DNA of 34,160 nt from positions 1-34,160 of the forward strand of contig CANSQL010000027.1 of assembly GCA_947649125.1 (NCBI GenBank), written 5' to 3'. The stretch is from an uncultured Erysipelotrichaceae bacterium (GTDB lineage Bacteria > Bacillota_I > Bacilli_A > Erysipelotrichales > Erysipelotrichaceae). This document shows positions 8,313 to 17,063 of this stretch, piece by piece; position 1 is the stretch's first letter, and each line of letters opens with the position of its first letter. The notes under the pieces were generated by a model. That model made no database searches. It was given only the letters and a program-made list of their open reading frames with translations, and was not told the DNA's origin. Both the position numbers and the translations under genes were made by a program.

Positions 8313-9439
8313 CTCACTCGCTTCGAGATCAACTCGATATGTTCACTGTTTGGATCGCCGACAACTGCACCCGGATCAATTTTTACACCCTGCGCAATAA
8401 TGGCACGATGGATTACCGCACCCTCGCCGACAACGACATTCGGCATCAGCACAGCATCCTCAATACATGCATCCTTTGCGACCCTTACGCTTGTAAACAG
8501 CACGGAATTTTTAACATTGCCGTTCACAATACAGCCTTGATTAATATAGGAATTTTCCACAGTCGCATCCTTGCCGATATATTGCGGCACCGTTGCCACG
8601 TCCTCGGTATAGATTTTCCATGTGGAATCATTCAAATCCAATTCGTTGTTTTTGCTCAACAGATCCATGTTGGCTTCCCAAAGTGAGTCGATTGTGCCGA
8701 CATCCTTCCAATAGCCCTTGAATTGATAGGCAAACAGACGCTTGCCTTCCTCCAGCATCTTCGGAATGATATCCTTTCCGAAGTCGTGATTTGACTGCGG
8801 ATCGTCCATATCTGCCACAAGCATTTTTCTGAGCTGCTTCCAATCAAAGATATAAATACCCATGGAAGCCAAATTGCTTTTCGGATGCTCCGGCTTTTCT
8901 TCAAACTCAACGATACGTCCTTCTTCATCGGTGTTCATAATACCGAAGCGGCTTGCTTCCTTCATCGGCACCGGCAAAACGGCAATCGTTGCGTCGGCAT
9001 CGCTTTGACGATGATAGGACAGCATCTTTGAGTAATCCATTTTATAAATATGGTCGCCTGAAAGTATCAGCACATAATCGGGTGAATGACTGTCAATAAA
9101 GTCAATATTCTGCGAGATTGCGTCCGCAGTACCGCGATATACATCAAATGCTGCACCGTCTTTTTCACGAGGCGGCAATACGTATACACCGCTGTCGCGC
9201 GCATCCAGACCCCATCGGGAGCCTGCCGCCGCATAAGAATTCAACAGGACACTTTCATATTGTGTTAATACACCAACTACATTGATGTTGGAATTGGCAC
9301 AGTTACTAAGCGGGAAGTCGATAATACGGTATTTACCGCCGTAGTATACTGCTGGTTTTGCGATTTTTTTCGTGAGTGCCTCCAACCTGGTACCGCGCCC
9401 ACCGGCTAAAATCATAGCTAACATGTTATTTTGTCTCAT
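8309..9439 (-). CDS. glgC: Glucose-1-phosphate adenylyltransferase catalytic subunit
   Basis: GlgC makes ADP-glucose from glucose-1-phosphate and ATP, the committed step of glycogen synthesis. The 376-residue protein has the intact signature [20 protein letters not shown] (residues 11-30), the GTADAI motif, the sugar-phosphate motif EFEEKPEHP, the KDVGT loop, and a C-terminal beta-helix with hexapeptide repeats. AAAGGGGG lies 8 nt before the ATG. It is the first gene of the operon and overlaps glgD by 4 nt. A TATAAT lies about 35 bp upstream of the start, with no good -35, and a cre-like sequence lies some 80 bp before the expected transcription start, so carbon-source control is likely. Confidence 0.97.
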   Translation of the reverse strand: MRQNNMLAMILAGGRGTRLEALTKKIAKPAVYYGGKYRIIDFPLSNCANSNINVVGVLTQYESVLLNSYAAAGSRWGLDARDSGVYVLPPREKDGAAFDVYRGTADAISQNIDFIDSHSPDYVLILSGDHIYKMDYSKMLSYHRQSDADATIAVLPVPMKEASRFGIMNTDEEGRIVEFEEKPEHPKSNLASMGIYIFDWKQLRKMLVADMDDPQSNHDFGKDIIPKMLEEGKRLFAYQFKGYWKDVGTIDSLWEANMDLLSKNNELDLNDSTWKIYTEDVATVPQYIGKDATVENSYINQGCIVNGNVKNSVLFTSVRVAKDACIEDAVLMPNVVVGEGAVIHRAIIAQGVKIDPGAVVGDPNSEHIELISKRVR

Positions 9440-9473
9440 TCACAAATCCCCCTTTCAAGGATTTCGTAAGCTA

Positions 9474-9479
9474 ATTATA
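9474..9479 (-). promoter_or_regulatory. Likely -10 of the glgCDA promoter
   Basis: A perfect TATAAT on the minus strand, 35 bp before the glgC start. The -35 position (GGTATT/GTATTT at 16-17 bp) is poor, which would fit an activator-dependent promoter. Confidence 0.5.
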
Positions 9480-9538
9480 CTGTTTTTTCAACTGAAATAC
9501 CATCGTTTTGCGAATATTTTTATCGTTTTATCGAATTT

Positions 9539-9552
9539 TGTATGCGTTTTCA
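9539..9552 (-). promoter_or_regulatory. cre-like site upstream of glgC
   Basis: TGAAAACGCATACA on the minus strand matches the CcpA consensus TGWAARCGYTWNCW at 13 of 14 positions. It is centred about 80 bp upstream of the likely glgC transcription start. Such a distance is upstream of RNA polymerase, so activation is as possible as repression. The CcpA link is inferred. Confidence 0.4.
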
Positions 9553-9600
9553 ATCCTGCTTATGTAAAAGCGCTGAATATTCCAAACGAAGGTTTTGCTG

Positions 9601-9622
9601 CAGCGACAGCTCGCTGTTTTTT
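9601..9622 (+). terminator. Plus-strand terminator-like hairpin with no plus-strand gene
   Basis: CAGCGA (9601-9606) and TCGCTG (9611-9616) form a perfect 6-bp stem with loop CAGC, followed by TTTTTT (9617-9622) on the plus strand. Both neighbours (glgC, pta) are on the minus strand. It may stop antisense transcription heading into the 3' end of pta. On the minus strand the hairpin lacks a U-tract. Confidence 0.5.
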
Positions 9623-9661
9623 GTTCTTATCCTGTTTCTGCTGTGTTCTCGTGAAGCTTTT

Positions 9662-10630
9662 CTATTCGGCAAGCAGCTTTTGTGCTGCGGTCACAATCGC
9701 CATTTTATAGATTTCATCTTCATTAGCGCCGCGACTGAGATCGTTTAACGGCTTTCGCATCCCCTGAAGTATCGGGCCGACTGCTTCAAAGCCTCCGAAT
9801 CTCGCCATCAGCTTATAGCCGATGTTTCCGGCATCCAATGTCGGAAAGATAAATGTGTTTACCCTTCCTGCGATCGGGCTGTTGGGCGCTTTTAATTCCG
9901 CCACCTCCTGCGCCACTGCAGCATCCAGCTGCATTTCTCCGTCTACCTCATATGCCAACGGCAATCGCCGTAATCGCTTAATTGCTTCCTTGACCTTTTC
10001 TACGCTTTCTCCGGCACCGCTGCCGAAGGTACTGTACGACAACAGTCCGACTCGCGGCTCGATTCCGAATACCTGTGCCGTTTTCGCACACTGCATCGTG
10101 ATATCGACCAGTTCATCAACACTCGGATTGATATTCAGTGAACAATCGCCGAATATGTATTTGGTTGAGCCCTTTGTCATTAAAAAGCTGCTGGATACGA
10201 TATCGCACCCCTGTTTGGTCTTTATTAATTGTAGCGCAGCGCGAAGGGTTTCTCTTGTCGAAATGGTTGCACCGCCGACTAAACCGTCAACCTCATCCAT
10301 CGCCAAGCACATCGTCGCAAAGTATTGCTCCTTTTCCAACAGGTCGCAACACTCGAGTGCACTCAGCTTTCCCTTGCGAAGCTCTACCATTTTCAGTATC
10401 ATTTCATCCATCCGCCGATATTCATTTCGATCGCTGATTTCGACAGTGGACAGGTCAATATTGTTTTCCTTTGCCTTTTGGACTATTTTATCACGAGGAC
10501 CGTTTAACACCGGTATTAAGATATGCTCCTTTGCCAATGCGGCTGCGGCCTTTATTACGCGCAAATCCCAGCCTTCGGTAAACATAATGCGCACATCTTT
10601 CCCCTTGATTATTTTTTTTAATTGTTCCAT
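9662..10630 (-). CDS. pta: Phosphate acetyltransferase
   Basis: Pta interconverts acetyl-CoA and acetyl phosphate; with acetate kinase it yields ATP and acetate during fermentation. The 322-residue protein is the short single-domain type. Visible landmarks are VDGLVGGATISTRETLRAAL (CoA/substrate loop), GDCSLNINP, GLLSYSTFGSGAG, the conserved YEVDGEMQLDAA, and the NTFIFPTLDAGNIGYKL segment typical of PTA_PTB enzymes. AAAGGG lies 6 nt before the ATG. No ackA is adjacent. A TATAAT and a perfect cre match lie directly upstream, pointing to carbon catabolite control. No clear intrinsic terminator follows on its own strand. Confidence 0.96.
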   Translation of the reverse strand: MEQLKKIIKGKDVRIMFTEGWDLRVIKAAAALAKEHILIPVLNGPRDKIVQKAKENNIDLSTVEISDRNEYRRMDEMILKMVELRKGKLSALECCDLLEKEQYFATMCLAMDEVDGLVGGATISTRETLRAALQLIKTKQGCDIVSSSFLMTKGSTKYIFGDCSLNINPSVDELVDITMQCAKTAQVFGIEPRVGLLSYSTFGSGAGESVEKVKEAIKRLRRLPLAYEVDGEMQLDAAVAQEVAELKAPNSPIAGRVNTFIFPTLDAGNIGYKLMARFGGFEAVGPILQGMRKPLNDLSRGANEDEIYKMAIVTAAQKLLAE

Positions 10631-10645
10631 GCGTCGCCCTTTCTG

Positions 10646-10659
10646 TGTAAACGCTTACT
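10646..10659. promoter_or_regulatory. Catabolite-responsive element (cre) in the pta leader
   Basis: TGTAAACGCTTACT matches the Bacillus cre consensus TGWAARCGYTWNCW at all 14 positions. It lies 16 nt upstream of the pta start codon and just past the -10 hexamer, roughly +4 to +17. At that position CcpA would be expected to block transcription, unlike the upstream activating cre described for B. subtilis pta. Confidence 0.65.
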
Positions 10660-10669
10660 TATATCTTAT

Positions 10670-10675
10670 ATTATA
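10670..10675 (-). promoter_or_regulatory. Likely -10 of the pta promoter
   Basis: TATAAT on the minus strand, 40 bp before the start codon. The matching -35 position reads TTCCTT, which is weak. Confidence 0.5.
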
Positions 10676-11002
10676 CGATATTTTTTTCGGAAAAGGAAGC
10701 CTTTTCCTATTCTTTTCATAATTTATTACCTTGAAAATAATTTCACTGTATGTGCAGGCAGGTAAAGTTCCTTCATTTCGCAGGCAAAGAATGGATACTG
10801 CCCTCGGCAAAGAAAGGGTTTGTAATATATCGAAAAGATATCGGCCAATGAAACAATTTTTTTATGTATCGCTGCGGGAAAACAAGGGCAAATGTAGCGG
10901 CACATTCTATTGTATGTATGAAGCGCTGTGTTTATGTTGATTATTTAGGATAAATACAGCTTGTTGATGCCGATGTGCTTGAAGCCTTAGGGCATATCAC
11001 TG
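10676..11002. other. Non-coding stretch between pta and comFC
   Basis: About 325 bp without a gene I can support. A perfect hairpin, GGAAAAGG/CCTTTTCC, sits at about 10690-10709 upstream of pta. A 69-codon plus-strand frame (10731-10940) has no convincing ribosome binding site or family resemblance. No clear terminator is seen for comFC. Confidence 0.5.
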
Positions 11003-11635
11003 TTATTTCACACAGGGATTGCGCTCAATAAATAACGGATTTGCGCACAACACCAATGCTTCGGCTGTTTGATTTTGCTGCTGCAGCAGATGATAAGCGC
11101 TTGTAAGGGTTGAACCGCTTGTGCATACATCATCAAACAGAAGCAGTCTTCGTTTGGGCAGCGGTATCGTTCGATCAAGCTGTATAATATCACCGATGCT
11201 TAATCGCTGTTCATAGTTCAATGCAGATTGCTTACGATTTTCGCTTTTATAAAACGGCTGCAGCTTTTTCAGTTTTAATATATCGCTCATTTCCTTTAAT
11301 GCGTGAAAGCCGCGCTCCTGTGTCTTTTCTTTACTTGACGGCATCAGAAGCAGTGTGTGCTTTCTGTAGCGTTTTTCAATATAGCGCTTGTCCTCATAAA
11401 GAAAGCAGCTTCGAAGTACGACGTCTAACCCTTCCTTATATTGAAACAGCAGCCCTTCTATAAAATCATTGTATTCATACAGTACGTGTATCTTAAGCCG
11501 ATCGATCTGATAGCTTTTTCGAAGCGGTATCAGGTTGCCTAAGCATTCACCGCACAATAAGGAGTCACATTTCAGCCAGTGATAAAAATCCTGTTGTGCG
11601 TTGATGCTTTGTCCGCACACAAGACAGCGCTTCAT
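11003..11635 (-). CDS. comFC: ComF family protein (late competence, phosphoribosyltransferase-like)
   Basis: The 210-residue protein is required with ComFA for DNA uptake in naturally competent Firmicutes. An N-terminal zinc ribbon (C4, C7, C28, C31) precedes a phosphoribosyltransferase domain with the PRPP loop FDDVCTSGST at about 167-176. The start at 11635 is chosen because MKRCLVCGQ is the family's usual N-terminus and its ATG overlaps the comFA stop by 4 nt; the frame extends upstream to 11737 but that part lies inside comFA. It is the second gene of a comFA-comFC operon. No hpf, often the next gene in other Firmicutes, follows. Confidence 0.92.
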   Translation of the reverse strand: MKRCLVCGQSINAQQDFYHWLKCDSLLCGECLGNLIPLRKSYQIDRLKIHVLYEYNDFIEGLLFQYKEGLDVVLRSCFLYEDKRYIEKRYRKHTLLLMPSSKEKTQERGFHALKEMSDILKLKKLQPFYKSENRKQSALNYEQRLSIGDIIQLDRTIPLPKRRLLLFDDVCTSGSTLTSAYHLLQQQNQTAEALVLCANPLFIERNPCVK

Positions 11636-12822
11636 GCGTTCACCGCCAGCTTTACCGTCTGCTGCTGCGGTGCTGTTTCGTTCATTTTTTGAATTGCACG
11701 GATACAGCGTTTGATATCGGTGGTGATCCTGCGACATAATAACAGCGCCTCTCCCTGCGGCATTTCGATACTTCTGCCGACACGTCCGATTATTTGAATC
11801 AGGCTTGCTTCGTTGAATACGATATGATCGGCATGAAGCACTGCCACATAGATCCCCTTGATCGTGATACCGCGTTCCAATACGGTCGTTGTTACCAACA
11901 GATCGTAGCGCTTGGCATGAAAATCGGCAATCGTTTGATCCTTATTATCACTTTGCGAGGTCAAGTGAGTACAGCGAAACAAGGACCGCAGAGATTTTGC
12001 ATAGTGTTTGGCTTCAAGAATCGTCGGTACAAACAACAGCACTTGAATCTCGGCTTTTTTACAGCGCTTTAAGAAGCGAATCACAAGCAATAATTGTATC
12101 GTTTCATAGGTATGTATGACTCGCGGCACTACAAGCGGATAACCGTGCGGGCGCTGAAACAGCTCAACGATCGCCAGCTCTCCTCGTCTTGCCTGCTTCA
12201 GCATGGCTTCATCCGGTGTCGCACTCAAGTACAGCCGCTGTCCTTTACAGGCATGATTCGCTATCGTTTCCAACAGCTCATTACCGCGATACGGAAACGC
12301 ATCTATTTCATCCATAATCAATAAATCAAATACATCCGGATAGCGATACAACTGATGCATCGTACATATAATTAAATCCCCGTCGGTTTTTTCATGACAG
12401 CCCTCGCATACCGCAATCACCTCTAATGTCGGGAATGCCTTTGCCATTCGTTCTCTGATTTCAAGCACTACCTGCCTTCTCGAAATCGCAAAACCGACCT
12501 TTTTTCCTTCGTTGAGATAGCGCATAATACTGTCCATCACAAGCTCTGTTTTCCCTGCGCCGCATGCCGCATAAATAAGGATATCCTTTCCCTTTTGTTG
12601 ATTCATTTTTATTTCCGCCACTGCCAGCTCTTGTGCATAGGTCAACGGATATTTTAATTCATATCGGCATTGGTGCTTTTTTGTTTTATATGTCATCGGT
12701 TTTATTGCCTCATCTGCATTGATTCTCCCAAACGCAATGCATTTTCTGCAGTAGTATTTCTTTTGAAAGGGATCGTATGCGAACAGTGTCTTTTCTTTAT
12801 TTCCGCAGCGTTTACATTCCAT
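11632..12822 (-). CDS. comFA: Competence DNA-uptake helicase ComFA
   Basis: ComFA is a cytosolic DEAD-box-like ATPase that helps pull single-stranded DNA through the ComEC channel. In 396 residues it shows a four-cysteine zinc finger (C3, C6, C25, C28), Walker A AACGAGKT (85-92), the DEID Walker B at 170-173, motif III SATPDE, and motif VI QIIGRVGRS near the end. It starts with ATG behind AAAGGAGG at 6 nt. comFC overlaps its stop by 4 nt. A LytTR regulator gene diverges from its upstream region, which is a common layout for a local regulator. Whether the cell is transformable cannot be told from this window. Confidence 0.95.
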   Translation of the reverse strand: MECKRCGNKEKTLFAYDPFQKKYYCRKCIAFGRINADEAIKPMTYKTKKHQCRYELKYPLTYAQELAVAEIKMNQQKGKDILIYAACGAGKTELVMDSIMRYLNEGKKVGFAISRRQVVLEIRERMAKAFPTLEVIAVCEGCHEKTDGDLIICTMHQLYRYPDVFDLLIMDEIDAFPYRGNELLETIANHACKGQRLYLSATPDEAMLKQARRGELAIVELFQRPHGYPLVVPRVIHTYETIQLLLVIRFLKRCKKAEIQVLLFVPTILEAKHYAKSLRSLFRCTHLTSQSDNKDQTIADFHAKRYDLLVTTTVLERGITIKGIYVAVLHADHIVFNEASLIQIIGRVGRSIEMPQGEALLLCRRITTDIKRCIRAIQKMNETAPQQQTVKLAVNA

Positions 12823-13120
12823 ATAGTTCCTCCTTTGTATTCAGCTTTTATGCTCTCTTATTATTTATACAAAGGCGTTTGGCTTTTCCCCAAAAATTTT
12901 ATTGTTTTTTTCTTTTTTTATCGTTCTGTTTTTCTCGGTATCTGTTCCATTCTTATCGCTTATTTGTTCGTATGTCTTGTTTTTATTACAATATTGATTG
13001 TTGCTTCATCACGTGAGCTTTTATTTATTACGGCGGCAGAGCGGCAATCAAACAGTGGAACGATTGGATGATTGATTGTCTGCGGCGGCATCGGCTTTTT
13101 TTCTCTGTAGGAGATTGCTT
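12823..13120. other. Divergent intergenic region comFA / LytTR
   Basis: About 300 bp holding both upstream regions. For comFA the likely -10 is TATAAA at about 12862-12867 on the minus strand, with a poor -35. For the LytTR gene only TAGGAG before 13121 is clear. The T-rich plus strand opens long chance frames with no family resemblance. Confidence 0.5.
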
Positions 13121-13753
13121 ATGAGTAGTTGTAGTTATGTAGGTATCCTTTTAATTGAACGGAACGGCAAGGACTTGGCTTTTTTTCAGTCGCATTTCGA
13201 AAGACCGGTATTTTTTTATTCTTACGATCAGCTGATGATGAATTGTGATTCGCATTGCCGTTGTCTGTTGGTGCCGCTTTATGCGCTGAATTTGTCGGTG
13301 TTTATTCATCTGGCGCAGTCTTTACGGATTCCGATCGGTTTTTATGAGCAGCGCTGTCGTGAGTGGCAGTTTTATCGGCTGCAGGATATTTTACCGCATG
13401 AGCTGGCCTTGAAGCAGGGCGCGGATCATCGCATGGTGTTGTTGAAACGGGGATGCGAACAGCTACGGATTTTGAAGCAGGATATACTGTATATTGAGTC
13501 GGATAAAATGTATGCGTATGTGCATACGGCAAAAGGGACACTGCGATTTCGCATGCAGCTCAGGGAGCTGTCGGTGCGGCTGAATGATAAATGCTTTCAG
13601 CGCTGTCATCAGAGCTTTATCGTTAACATGAATTATATTTTTTCGCTGAAGCGCTATGAGATTACGCTGCGCAACGGAGTGTGCATACCGATTTCAAAGG
13701 CGTATTCGAAACAGGTTCGCAGTGCATTTCAGCAGCTTTGCGAAGTAGGGTAG
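13121..13753 (+). CDS. LytTR-family DNA-binding regulator without a normal receiver
   Basis: The 210-residue protein has a C-terminal LytTR domain (about 105-205): LKRGCEQLRILKQDILYIES, the FRMQLRELSVRL strand-helix, then FQRCHQSFIVNMNYI and ITLRNGVCIPISKAYSKQV. These are hallmark segments of AgrA/ComE/LytR-type proteins. The N-terminal 100 residues have the size of a receiver and a VGILLIE opening strand, but the acidic pocket and phosphorylatable Asp are not recognisable, so it may be a degenerate receiver. The start at 13121 is preferred: TAGGAG lies 7 nt upstream, while the earlier ATG at 13076 has no such site. No histidine kinase is adjacent. By position, and by analogy to streptococcal ComE, control of comFA-comFC is possible but unproven. 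Confidence 0.85.
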   Translation: MSSCSYVGILLIERNGKDLAFFQSHFERPVFFYSYDQLMMNCDSHCRCLLVPLYALNLSVFIHLAQSLRIPIGFYEQRCREWQFYRLQDILPHELALKQGADHRMVLLKRGCEQLRILKQDILYIESDKMYAYVHTAKGTLRFRMQLRELSVRLNDKCFQRCHQSFIVNMNYIFSLKRYEITLRNGVCIPISKAYSKQVRSAFQQLCEVG

Positions 13754-13780
13754 GCACACACAACAAAGATATTCTTGATA

Positions 13781-13812
13781 AAAAAAGACAATGCCGTCCA
13801 TAAGCATTGCCT
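13781..13812 (-). terminator. Terminator of purD-fhs
   Basis: On the minus strand AGGCAATGC pairs with GCATTGTCT (9 bp, one G-U), followed by TTTTTTT (13787-13781). It starts about 14 nt past the fhs stop. Confidence 0.85.
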
Positions 13813-13825
13813 GATTGAAATTGAT

Positions 13826-15496
13826 TTAAAATAAGCCCTTGATATGTCCTGCTTCATCAATGTCCATATTCAAGGCTGCCGGCTGCTTCGGAAGTCCCGG
13901 CATTGTCAGCACATTACCGGTCAACGCAACGATAAAGCCTGCGCCCAAAGAAGGACGAAGCTCTCTTACGGTAATCGTAAAATCCTTAGGAGCACCGTAC
14001 AGCTTATCCTGATCGCTTAATGAGGTCGGAGTCTTTGCCATACAGATCGGCATATGATCCCATCCCTGTTTTTCATAAAGCGCGATTTGTGCCTGCGCCT
14101 CGTCGCTGAATGCGACATCCTTTGCGCCGTAACAAGTTTGCGCAATCTTGGTGATTTTATCCTTGATTGATTCATTGACATCATAAATAGGAGCGTAGGT
14201 ATTCGGCTGTTCACAAAGCGCAACGACCTTTTGCGCTAAATCAAGCGCACCCTTTCCGCCCTTTGCCCAAACCTGCGATAAGGACATTTCATGATGGTTT
14301 TCTTTGCACCAATTCTGCAGGGCATCTACCTCAGCCTGTGTATCGGTCGCGAATTCATTGATCGCTACGATATAAGGAAGTCCGAAGGCTTTAATCGTTT
14401 CAATGTGCTTCGCAAGATTGGCACATCCCGTAAGCATAGCCTCTGTATTTTCATTTTTCAGTTCCTCAAACGCAACACCGCCATGCTGCTTCAGGGCACG
14501 AATCGTAGCTACGATCACAACGGCATTCGGCTTCAGATTGCCGAAGCGACATTTGATATCAAGGAATTTTTCAGCACCTAAATCGGCGCCGAAGCCTGCC
14601 TCGGTAACGACATAATCAGCCAGCTTTAAGCAGGTCTTGGTTGCCATAACGGAGTTACAGCCGTGTGCAATATTTGCGAACGGACCGCCGTGAACGATAA
14701 CCGGATTATGCTCCAGCGTTTGAACCAAATTCGGTTTGATCGCATCCTTCATGACCATTGCCAGTGCCCCTTCAATTTTTAAATCCTTGACATAAATCGG
14801 CTCTTGTTTGGTATTATACGCAATCAGCATATCTCCCAGACGTTTTTTCAGGTCCATCAAAGAATCTGCCAAACAAAGTACTGCCATAACCTCAGAGGCA
14901 ACAGTGATATTAAAGCCGTCCTTGCGCTCGGTACCGTTTGCCTTTGCGCCCTGTCCGATTGTAATGCTGCGTAAATTGCGGTCATTCATATCAAGACAGC
15001 GTTTCCATGTGATATTTTCAATATCGATATCTAATTCATTTCCTTGATGAATATGGTTATCGATACATGCGGAAATCAAATTATTTGCGGTTGTGATTGC
15101 GTGCATATCACCGGTAAAATGCAGATTCAAGTCTTCCATCGGAACGACCTGTGCATAGCCGCCGCCCGCAGCGCCGCCCTTTAAGCCGAATACGGGACCT
15201 AAGGAAGGCTCACGAAGTGCGATCATCGCTTTTTTGCCGATTTGGTTCAATCCGTCACCCAAGCCGACAGTCGTTGTTGATTTTCCTTCACCGGCCTTGG
15301 TCGGATTGATCGCTGTTACCAAAATCAGCTTGCCGTCCTTTTGATGCTGTCGTTCCTTCAGTACCTCTAAGGACAGCTTTGCCTTGTATTTTCCGTAATA
15401 TTCAAGCTCTGCTTCGGTAATGCCGACCTTTTGTGCTACCTGTTGAATCGGCTGCATCACGCATTCCTGTGCAATCTCTAAATCTGTTTTTGCCAT
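13826..15496 (-). CDS. fhs: Formate--tetrahydrofolate ligase
   Basis: Fhs joins formate to THF using ATP, giving 10-formyl-THF for purine synthesis, initiator tRNA formylation or acetogenic carbon flow. At 556 residues it is full length. The P-loop [19 protein letters not shown] begins at about residue 65, followed by [18 protein letters not shown] and the FTGDMHAI motif, all highly conserved. It overlaps the purD stop by 1 nt (TAATG) and is the second gene of a purD-fhs operon. That pairing fits supply of formyl-THF to the purine pathway (PurN/PurH steps) and does not by itself imply acetogenesis. A strong terminator follows. Confidence 0.98.
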   Translation of the reverse strand: MAKTDLEIAQECVMQPIQQVAQKVGITEAELEYYGKYKAKLSLEVLKERQHQKDGKLILVTAINPTKAGEGKSTTTVGLGDGLNQIGKKAMIALREPSLGPVFGLKGGAAGGGYAQVVPMEDLNLHFTGDMHAITTANNLISACIDNHIHQGNELDIDIENITWKRCLDMNDRNLRSITIGQGAKANGTERKDGFNITVASEVMAVLCLADSLMDLKKRLGDMLIAYNTKQEPIYVKDLKIEGALAMVMKDAIKPNLVQTLEHNPVIVHGGPFANIAHGCNSVMATKTCLKLADYVVTEAGFGADLGAEKFLDIKCRFGNLKPNAVVIVATIRALKQHGGVAFEELKNENTEAMLTGCANLAKHIETIKAFGLPYIVAINEFATDTQAEVDALQNWCKENHHEMSLSQVWAKGGKGALDLAQKVVALCEQPNTYAPIYDVNESIKDKITKIAQTCYGAKDVAFSDEAQAQIALYEKQGWDHMPICMAKTPTSLSDQDKLYGAPKDFTITVRELRPSLGAGFIVALTGNVLTMPGLPKQPAALNMDIDEAGHIKGLF

Positions 15497-16740
15497 TATT
15501 TGTCCTCCTGCATATCTTTTTTTCCGATATCGTGACGATAGAATAACGCATCACATTGTATGTTGGCGACATCCTGATAAGCAAGCCTGTAGGCTTCTTC
15601 CAGTGTGTCTGCTTTTGCGCTTACCAACAGTACACGTCCGCCGTCGGTTACGATTCCGCCGTCTTTTTCTGCGGTGCCCATATGGAACACTAAGCCGCTG
15701 CATGTATCCAAGCCTTGAATCAATGCTCCCTTGGTGGAAGAAGCCGGATAGCCTTCGGATGCCATTACGACACCGAGTGTTACTTGTTTGTCCCATGTAA
15801 GCTCACATTTTTTATGATTCATAACACTTTCGATTACATCGATAAAATCGCTCTGCAGGCGCGGCAATACTACCTCTGCCTCAGGATCGCCCAAGCGCGC
15901 GTTGAATTCGATTGTTTTCACACCCTGCTCTGTCAGCATCAAGCCGCCGTACAGGAAGCCGGTAAACGGATGTCCTTCCTTTACCATGGCTGCCGCCATC
16001 GGCTCCATAACATTTGTCATTGCTTCTGCTATGATTTCATCGGTGATTTTGCGTACCGGAGAATATACACCCATGCCGCCGGTGTTCGGACCCTTGTCAC
16101 CGTCATATGCACATTTATGATCCTGTGCGATCTGCATCGGTACTACGGTTTCATCGCTGACGAAACAAATCAAGGAGAATTCAAAGCCGACCAAGCATTC
16201 CTCGATAACGACCTTGTTGTCCTTTACTGCGAAGGCTGCCTGTAATGCCGCAAGTGCCTCGTCCATCGTGTATGCGACAACAACGCCCTTGCCTGCCTTT
16301 AAGCCGTCCTCTTTAATAACGATCGGAACGCCTTGTTTTTTTACATGATCACAGGCTTCCTCATAATTGTCAAAGGTTTGGTATGCGGCAGTCGGAATAC
16401 CGTATTTCATCATAATCTGCTTCGCAAAATCCTTGCTGGATTCAATCTGCGCCGCATCCTTGCTCGGTCCGAATATTTTTAAGCCTGCTTCCTGAAATAC
16501 ATCGACGATTCCCAAAGCCAAGGTAGCCTCAGGTCCGACAATCGTTAAATCGATTGCTTCATCCTTTGCGAACTTTAATAACCCGTTGACATCGCTGTCC
16601 GCAATTTTAACGCATTCCGCCAATGCCGCCATACCCGGATTACCCGGTGCCGCATAAATTTTTGATACTCGCTTACTGCGGCTTACCGCATGCACGATCG
16701 CATGCTCACGACCGCCCTTTCCAATCACAAGAACCTTCAT
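15496..16740 (-). CDS. purD: Phosphoribosylamine--glycine ligase
   Basis: PurD joins phosphoribosylamine and glycine with ATP, the second step of purine synthesis. The 414-residue protein has the N-terminal [11 protein letters not shown] motif and an ATP-grasp domain with the [13 protein letters not shown] nucleotide-binding strand. It also carries the family signature [12 protein letters not shown], and [17 protein letters not shown] with metal-binding residues. AGGAGG lies 7 nt before the ATG. It is separated from other pur genes and paired with fhs, which is unusual compared with the long purEKBCSQLFMNHD operon of Bacillus. Its promoter is at 16820-16848. Confidence 0.97.
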   Translation of the reverse strand: MKVLVIGKGGREHAIVHAVSRSKRVSKIYAAPGNPGMAALAECVKIADSDVNGLLKFAKDEAIDLTIVGPEATLALGIVDVFQEAGLKIFGPSKDAAQIESSKDFAKQIMMKYGIPTAAYQTFDNYEEACDHVKKQGVPIVIKEDGLKAGKGVVVAYTMDEALAALQAAFAVKDNKVVIEECLVGFEFSLICFVSDETVVPMQIAQDHKCAYDGDKGPNTGGMGVYSPVRKITDEIIAEAMTNVMEPMAAAMVKEGHPFTGFLYGGLMLTEQGVKTIEFNARLGDPEAEVVLPRLQSDFIDVIESVMNHKKCELTWDKQVTLGVVMASEGYPASSTKGALIQGLDTCSGLVFHMGTAEKDGGIVTDGGRVLLVSAKADTLEEAYRLAYQDVANIQCDALFYRHDIGKKDMQEDK

Positions 16741-16819
16741 ATTTTTCCTCCTGTAAATCGCTGCTTATTTTTAAGCAGGCTGTTTTTCACACTGTTTATT
16801 TTTCTATGTACTACCGTAT

Positions 16820-16848
16820 ATTTTACTTTATTTTTGCCTTCTTTACAA
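16820..16848 (-). promoter_or_regulatory. purD-fhs promoter
   Basis: TTGTAA (16843-16848), 17 bp, TAAAAT (16820-16825) on the minus strand. A 7-bp inverted repeat TCGTATA/TATACGA (16882-16888, 16897-16903) lies about 35 bp further upstream and could be an operator. No PurR-box pair or purine riboswitch was recognised. Confidence 0.65.
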
Positions 16849-16941
16849 TAAGCAGTGCGGCCATTTTACGATAATTCACACTCGTATAAGGGTGAGTATA
16901 CGATATGGTGCATTACGTCAGTTTTACATCCTGCACAAGAA

Positions 16942-16975
16942 AAGGACAGCCCTTTTTGTATTAAGTACCGTCCTT
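16942..16975 (-). terminator. Terminator downstream of the CapD-like gene
   Basis: On the minus strand AAGGACGG (16975-16968) pairs with CTGTCCTT (16949-16942) with one G-U, followed by TTCTT. It lies about 90 nt past the stop. The long 18-nt loop makes it moderate in strength. Confidence 0.6.
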
Positions 16976-17063
16976 CCTTATTTATGTATTGTTTCAAGCT
17001 TTTCAACATCGTTGTTTTTCGAAGCATTTACGATTGCCGATTTATCACTCATTGATCAATGAC

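Noticed and set aside
9822-10721. A 299-codon open frame on the plus strand
   Set aside because: It lies antisense to pta, whose frame has clear family motifs. The antisense product has no recognisable domains and no good ribosome binding site.
10731-10940. 69-codon plus-strand frame between pta and comFC
   Set aside because: No convincing ribosome binding site, promoter or family resemblance.
12963-12985. TACGAACA on the minus strand upstream of comFA, a 7 of 8 match to the streptococcal com-box TACGAATA
   Set aside because: A single inexact 8-mer is expected by chance, there is no evidence for a ComX-type sigma factor here, and its distance to comFA is large.
12670-13071. Plus-strand frames of 133 and 79 codons upstream of the LytTR gene
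   Set aside because: Composition is Phe/Tyr/Cys-rich, as expected from a T-rich promoter region, and the frames overlap the 5' end of comFA.
16741-17063. Purine riboswitch or PurR boxes upstream of purD
   Set aside because: Neither the conserved purine aptamer core nor paired CCGAA-type boxes were found.
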